DNA of 64,000 bases, taken from the NCBI GenBank assembly GCA_964635875.1, contig CAZWRK010000004.1, positions 13,489 through 77,488 of the forward strand, given 5' to 3'. Every line of letters starts with the position of its first letter. Positions within the stretch are counted from its first letter, which is position 1. The notes beneath the pieces were generated by a model, which worked only from the letters and a program-made list of their open reading frames with translations, was not told the DNA's origin and did not search any database. The translations under genes and the position numbers were made by a program. Below, one piece after another: positions 60,240-64,000 of this stretch. This DNA is from CAZWRK01 sp964635875 (GTDB lineage Bacteria; Pseudomonadota; Gammaproteobacteria; Burkholderiales; Aquaspirillaceae).

Positions 60240-61532
60240 ATGTCCAAGAACGTTGTCGTGATCGGTACCCAATGGGGTGATGAAGGCAAGGGTAAGATTG
60301 TTGATTGGTTAACTGATCATGCAAAAGGCGTTGTACGCTTCCAAGGTGGTCATAATGCAGGGCATACATTGGTTGTTGGCGGCAAAAAAACGATCTTGCG
60401 CTTGATTCCTTCCGGAATTTTACGTGAAGGCGTTGCCTGTTTTATTGGAAATGGCGTTGTGCTGTCTCCCGAGGCGCTGCTGAAAGAAATTGATGAGCTT
60501 GAAAGCGCCGGCATTGATGTTGCGAGTCGCCTAAAAATTGCTGAGGCATGCCCGTTGATTCTGCCTTATCACATTGCCTTGGATCAGGCGCGTGAAGTCG
60601 CAAAAGGGGCCAGTAAAATTGGGACGACCGGTCGTGGTATCGGCCCTGCTTATGAAGATAAAGTGGCTCGTCGCTCAATTCGAGTTATTGATCTGTTTGA
60701 TAAGGCGCGTTTTGAGTCAAAACTTAAGGAAAATTTGGAGTATTACAACTTCCAGTTAACCGAGTATTTTAAGGTCAAGCCTGTTGATTTTGCTGAGGTT
60801 TATGAGCAAACGCTACTGCTTGCCGAGCGCATTAAACCGATGGTAGCGGACGTGTCTCGCACATTGTACGAAATGAATAAGCGCGGCGATGCCATTTTGT
60901 TTGAAGGGGCTCAAGGGACCTTGCTCGACATTGATCATGGTACTTACCCATTTGTAACTTCTTCAAATTGTGTTGCTGGGGCGGCTGCTCCGGGCGCTGG
61001 TGTGGCTCCACAGATGTTGAACTATGTATTGGGTATTGTGAAGGGTTACACCACTCGGGTTGGTTCGGGGCCTTTCCCGACAGAGCAAGAAAATGCAGTG
61101 GGTGAGTATCTTGCGAAACGTGGCAACGAGTTTGGTTCTGTGACCGGGCGTCCTCGTCGCTGCGGTTGGTTTGATGCTGCGGCGTTAAAGCGTTCTATCC
61201 AAATTAATGGTGTAACCGGTTTGTGTGTTACTAAGTTAGACGTGATGGATGGGATGGATGAAATTAAACTATGCGTTGGCTATCAAATTGATGGTGAGCA
61301 GGTTGATATTTTGCCGTTTGGTTCAGAGGCTGTTGCGAAGTGTGAGCCGGTCTACGAGGTCTTGCCGGGTTGGACAGACTCAACCGTGGGTGTGCAAGAC
61401 TACGATTTGTTGCCAGAAAATGCTAAGGCTTATTTGAAGCGTATCGAAGAGGTGTGTGAAGCCCCTGTTGATATTATTTCTACAGGCCCTGACCGCAAAG
61501 AAACGATCGTTTTGCGTCACCCGTTTCTGTAA
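60240..61532 (+). CDS. purA: adenylosuccinate synthetase
   Basis: PurA joins IMP and aspartate with GTP, the first committed step to AMP. The 430-residue protein has the P-loop GTQWGDEGKGK (9-19, catalytic Asp14), His42 in GGHNAGHT, and TGRGIGPAYEDK. ATG at 60240 has AAAGGA about six bases upstream; the frame from 60159 overlaps hisZ and is rejected. Confidence 0.97.
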   Translation: MSKNVVVIGTQWGDEGKGKIVDWLTDHAKGVVRFQGGHNAGHTLVVGGKKTILRLIPSGILREGVACFIGNGVVLSPEALLKEIDELESAGIDVASRLKIAEACPLILPYHIALDQAREVAKGASKIGTTGRGIGPAYEDKVARRSIRVIDLFDKARFESKLKENLEYYNFQLTEYFKVKPVDFAEVYEQTLLLAERIKPMVADVSRTLYEMNKRGDAILFEGAQGTLLDIDHGTYPFVTSSNCVAGAAAPGAGVAPQMLNYVLGIVKGYTTRVGSGPFPTEQENAVGEYLAKRGNEFGSVTGRPRRCGWFDAAALKRSIQINGVTGLCVTKLDVMDGMDEIKLCVGYQIDGEQVDILPFGSEAVAKCEPVYEVLPGWTDSTVGVQDYDLLPENAKAYLKRIEEVCEAPVDIISTGPDRKETIVLRHPFL

Positions 61533-61549
61533 ATAGAGCTCTCGAATGT

Positions 61550-61581
61550 GCCGGCCGTGTTAAGCGTGCCGGCTTTTTTTT
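61550..61581 (+). terminator. intrinsic terminator after purA
   Basis: GCCGGC (61550-61555) pairs with GCCGGC (61568-61573), with a 12-base loop that can pair partly, followed by eight Ts (61574-61581). Confidence 0.88.
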
Positions 61582-61610
61582 GGGTACGATGTTTTTTCAT
61601 CGCGCAAATA

Positions 61611-61642
61611 AAAAAACCCACTACATAGTGTAGTGGGTTTTT
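61611..61642. terminator. bidirectional terminator, mainly for tRNA-Leu(CAG)
   Basis: AACCCACTACA and TGTAGTGGGTT (about 61615-61639) form a perfect stem with loop TAG, flanked by an A run on the left and a T run on the right. It lies seven bases past the CCA end of the minus-strand tRNA and also backs up the purA terminator. Confidence 0.92.
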
Positions 61643-61648
61643 AAATTC

Positions 61649-61735
61649 TGGTGCCCAGGAGAAGACTCGAACTTCCACAGTGTTGCCACCGCATGGACCT
61701 GAACCATGTGCGTCTACCAATTCCGCCACCTGGGC
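61649..61735 (-). tRNA. tRNA-Leu, anticodon CAG
   Basis: Read on the minus strand, an 87-base class II tRNA folds. Acceptor GCCCAGG pairs with CCTGGGC, discriminator A and an encoded CCA follow, and the anticodon loop TTCAGGT gives CAG (reads CUG). It has a long variable arm and a T loop with TTCGAGT. It is the second leucine tRNA in the window. Confidence 0.96.
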
Positions 61736-61808
61736 CGCTTTTTCATCAGCTTTGCATTGCATCGCATCGAAAGAAGGCTGCATTATAGGGTTTTTATAGA
61801 GACTGTCA

Positions 61809-64000
61809 ATGGCTAACCAATCAATTCCTGTTTCACCGATACGACTGCAAGATCCTTTCTTGGAGCGAGAGCTGGAGTCCTATTCCAATCCTCTCCCGAG
61901 CCGGGAGTTTATTCTTCAAATTCTCACGGAAAATAAAGCGCCTATTGCTCTTCAGGAGTTATCCAATCTTTTGGGAATACAAGCCGATGAGTCATTGTTT
62001 TTTGCTCGTCGCTTGCGAGCGATGGTGCGTGAAGGTCAGCTAACAATAGACAACAACACCGAAATGCTGGCCGTTGTTCATGGTCAAATCTTTGCTGAAG
62101 GGAAAATATTAGCTCATCGGGATGGTTTTGGCTTTGTTCGCTTGCAGGATGGAACAGCGGATATCTTTTTGGGTGAGCGGGAAATGAAAAAGGTGTTACA
62201 TGGCGACCAAGTGATTGTTAGGGATGTTGGTACTGATCGCAGGGGGCGTCGTGAGGGGCGAATTACAAAAGTGCTAAAAAGAGCGCATTTTCGGGTCGTT
62301 GGTCGAGCGCATTACAACGATGGGGGATGGTTGTTTACACCTGAGGATAAGCGGCTAACACAAGTGTTTGCTGTGGATTTGGTTGCTTCGGCTGTTTCTC
62401 CTGAGGAGGGCGCCGTTGTCGTTGTCGAAATCGTTACCCAGCCTAATGGCCATACGTTGCCCACTTGTCGTGTTGTTGAGCTGGTTGGGTATGAGAGTGA
62501 TGCCGGTATAGAAATAGAAATTGCGTTGCGTAAGCATGATTTGCCCTCCGTGTTTTCTGAGCAGGCATTGGCAGAGGCGGCTGCGTGTCCTTCAAAGATA
62601 TCGAAAAAGATTTTGGGGAAGCGAAAAGATCTACGTTCAATTCCCTTTGTCACGATAGATGGCGAAAGTGCAAAAGATTTTGATGATGCTGTTTTTGCAG
62701 AAAAAAAAGGGCGTGGATGGCGGCTCATGGTGGCGATTGCAGATGTTAGCGCTTACGTCAAGCCGCGGACTGCTTTAGATGGAGAGGCGCTCTTGCGTGG
62801 GACGTCTGTTTACTTTCCACGTCGAGTCATTCCTATGTTGCCAGAGACTTTGTCAAATGGGCTGTGCTCGCTGATGCCAAATGTTGATCGTCTCAGCTTA
62901 GTGTGTGAAATGCGAGTCAGCGCAAAAGGACGCGTGAAAGATTATAAATTTTATCCGGCTGTAATTTGCTCAAAGGCACGTTTAACTTATACGGAAGTGT
63001 CGTCTGCATTGGCTGGAGATGATGCGGCTGTTCAAAGTGAGTTGATGCCACATATTCACAGTCTTTATGCTGTTTTTCAGGTGCTTTTCGCCCAAAGATC
63101 GCTACGAGGTGCGATTGAATTTATATCTCATGAGACTCGTATGGTGTTCAACCCTCAGGGTCGAATTGAGAAAATTGTGCCAGTTGAGCGGAACGATGCT
63201 CATCGTTTGATTGAAGAATGCATGTTGGCCGCTAATGTTTGTGCGGCAGATTTTCTCTTAAAAGAAAAAAAGGCCGTGGGCTTGTTTCGAGTGCATGAAG
63301 GGCCGTCTGCTGAGAAGCTTAAGTCCTTACGAAACTACCTTGCTGCGGTTGGTTTGTGCTTAAGTGGGGGAGATAAGCCAACACCTCAGGACTACGGTGT
63401 GCTGCTAGATGCGCTGAAAGGGCGGGCAGATGAAAGCATTATCCACTTAATGTTGCTTCGATCAATGCAGCAGGCTGTATATAGTGCAAGCAACCAAGGT
63501 CATTTTGGTTTGGCATATGAGGCTTACACCCACTTTACCTCTCCTATTCGGCGTTATCCTGATTTATTAACGCACCGGGCGATTAAGTCGATTTTGAAAG
63601 GGCGTTTGTATACTCCTGAGACCAGTTGGGAGCAGTTGGGACTTCATTGTTCAATGACAGAGCGCCGGGCGGATGAGGCTTCTCGCGATGTTGAGTCGTG
63701 GCTAAAGTGCGTATTTATGGAACAATATTTAGGCCATACTTTTGCTGGAAAAATAAACGCTATTACATCTTTTGGCGTGTTCGTGCTGTTGGACGGTGTT
63801 CAGATTGAGGGGTTGCTTCATATTGCGGACTTGGGTAAGGATTACTTTCGATATGATGGATCCAGCCATAGTTTGATTGCAGAAAAAACAGGTGTCGTGC
63901 ACCGACTAGGAGATGTTCTAGCAGTTAAAGTCGTACGAGTGGATAGGGAAAATGCTCAAATCGAGCTGCTTTTGGCGCCTCAGAGTGACGCTTCTTCCGA
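61809..64000 (+). CDS. rnr: ribonuclease R (5' 730 codons, cut by window end)
   Basis: RNase R is a processive 3'-5' exoribonuclease that degrades structured RNA. The open frame from ATG at 61809 runs uninterrupted to the window edge. In order: an N-terminal winged-helix-like region (REFILQILTENKAPIALQEL), cold-shock domains (GQIFAEGKILAHRDGFGFVR), the RNB catalytic domain with TIDGESAKDFDDAVF and HFTSPIRRYPDLLTHRAI, and an S1 domain (FAGKINAITSFGVFVLL). Only the basic C-terminal tail should be missing. A promoter must lie in the 73 bases between the divergent tRNA-Leu and the ATG. Confidence 0.95.
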   Translation, partial: MANQSIPVSPIRLQDPFLERELESYSNPLPSREFILQILTENKAPIALQELSNLLGIQADESLFFARRLRAMVREGQLTIDNNTEMLAVVHGQIFAEGKILAHRDGFGFVRLQDGTADIFLGEREMKKVLHGDQVIVRDVGTDRRGRREGRITKVLKRAHFRVVGRAHYNDGGWLFTPEDKRLTQVFAVDLVASAVSPEEGAVVVVEIVTQPNGHTLPTCRVVELVGYESDAGIEIEIALRKHDLPSVFSEQALAEAAACPSKISKKILGKRKDLRSIPFVTIDGESAKDFDDAVFAEKKGRGWRLMVAIADVSAYVKPRTALDGEALLRGTSVYFPRRVIPMLPETLSNGLCSLMPNVDRLSLVCEMRVSAKGRVKDYKFYPAVICSKARLTYTEVSSALAGDDAAVQSELMPHIHSLYAVFQVLFAQRSLRGAIEFISHETRMVFNPQGRIEKIVPVERNDAHRLIEECMLAANVCAADFLLKEKKAVGLFRVHEGPSAEKLKSLRNYLAAVGLCLSGGDKPTPQDYGVLLDALKGRADESIIHLMLLRSMQQAVYSASNQGHFGLAYEAYTHFTSPIRRYPDLLTHRAIKSILKGRLYTPETSWEQLGLHCSMTERRADEASRDVESWLKCVFMEQYLGHTFAGKINAITSFGVFVLLDGVQIEGLLHIADLGKDYFRYDGSSHSLIAEKTGVVHRLGDVLAVKVVRVDRENAQIELLLAPQSDASS

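Overview
This window looks like a chromosomal stretch of a betaproteobacterium, most likely from the Neisseriales (Chromobacteriaceae or Chitinibacteraceae type). The evidence is gene order and protein type: gmk-rpoZ-spoT, rpsU-yqeY-dnaG-rpoD, paired bfr genes, a complete nuoA-N operon followed by a DUF2818 gene, rodZ-ispG-hisS-yfgM-bamB-der-hfq-hflX-hflK-hflC-hisZ-purA, and tRNA-Leu/rnr. The genus cannot be named from the sequence alone. No phage, insertion sequence, CRISPR array or rRNA gene is visible. Almost everything is core metabolism and information processing.

Layout. Bases 1-8.6 kb are the most accessory part: the tail of a small membrane protein, a 2-hydroxyacid dehydrogenase, a minus-strand group (NAD-dependent epimerase-like protein, trmB, DUF1841), a ferredoxin-reductase of the CDP-glucoseen reductase type, a two-component system with a tiny Pro/His-rich sensor loop, a three-EF-hand protein and a purine permease. 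Bases 9-13.2 kb hold gmk-rpoZ-spoT (stringent response) running into thiS-thiG. Bases 13.2-18 kb are the macromolecular-synthesis cluster (rpsU, yqeY, dnaG, rpoD) plus a CAT-anticodon tRNA. Bases 18.2-19.6 kb are iron storage: two bacterioferritin subunits with complementary lost residues and the Bfd ferredoxin behind a Fur-like palindrome. Bases 19.7-25.3 kb are tamA-tamB for outer-membrane assembly, and 25.4-29.2 kb (minus strand) pstSCAB behind a Pho-box-like site.

Bases 29.3-45.3 kb run tpiA-secG-tRNA-Leu(GAG)-nuoA to nuoN-DUF2818. Nearly all nuo genes overlap or abut. A strong intrinsic terminator lies only 17 bases before nuoA, so the operon appears to depend on read-through or regulated termination. 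The unit ends in a perfect 25-bp inverted repeat. Bases 45.4-48.3 kb carry zapE, ndk and rlmN. Bases 48.4-61.5 kb form a long co-directional block for cell shape (rodZ), isoprenoids (ispG), histidyl-tRNA (hisS), outer-membrane assembly (yfgM-like, bamB), ribosome assembly (der, hflX), RNA regulation (hfq), membrane protease control (hflKC), histidine biosynthesis control (hisZ) and adenylate synthesis (purA). The window closes with a minus-strand tRNA-Leu(CAG) and the first 730 codons of rnr, which is cut by the window edge.

Start codons were moved inward from the longest reading frame wherever a Shine-Dalgarno sequence or family length demanded it; each case is stated. No wholly new system is evident. 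The best leads are the two-component/EF-hand cluster, the division of labour between the two bacterioferritins, and the terminator placed directly in front of the nuo operon.
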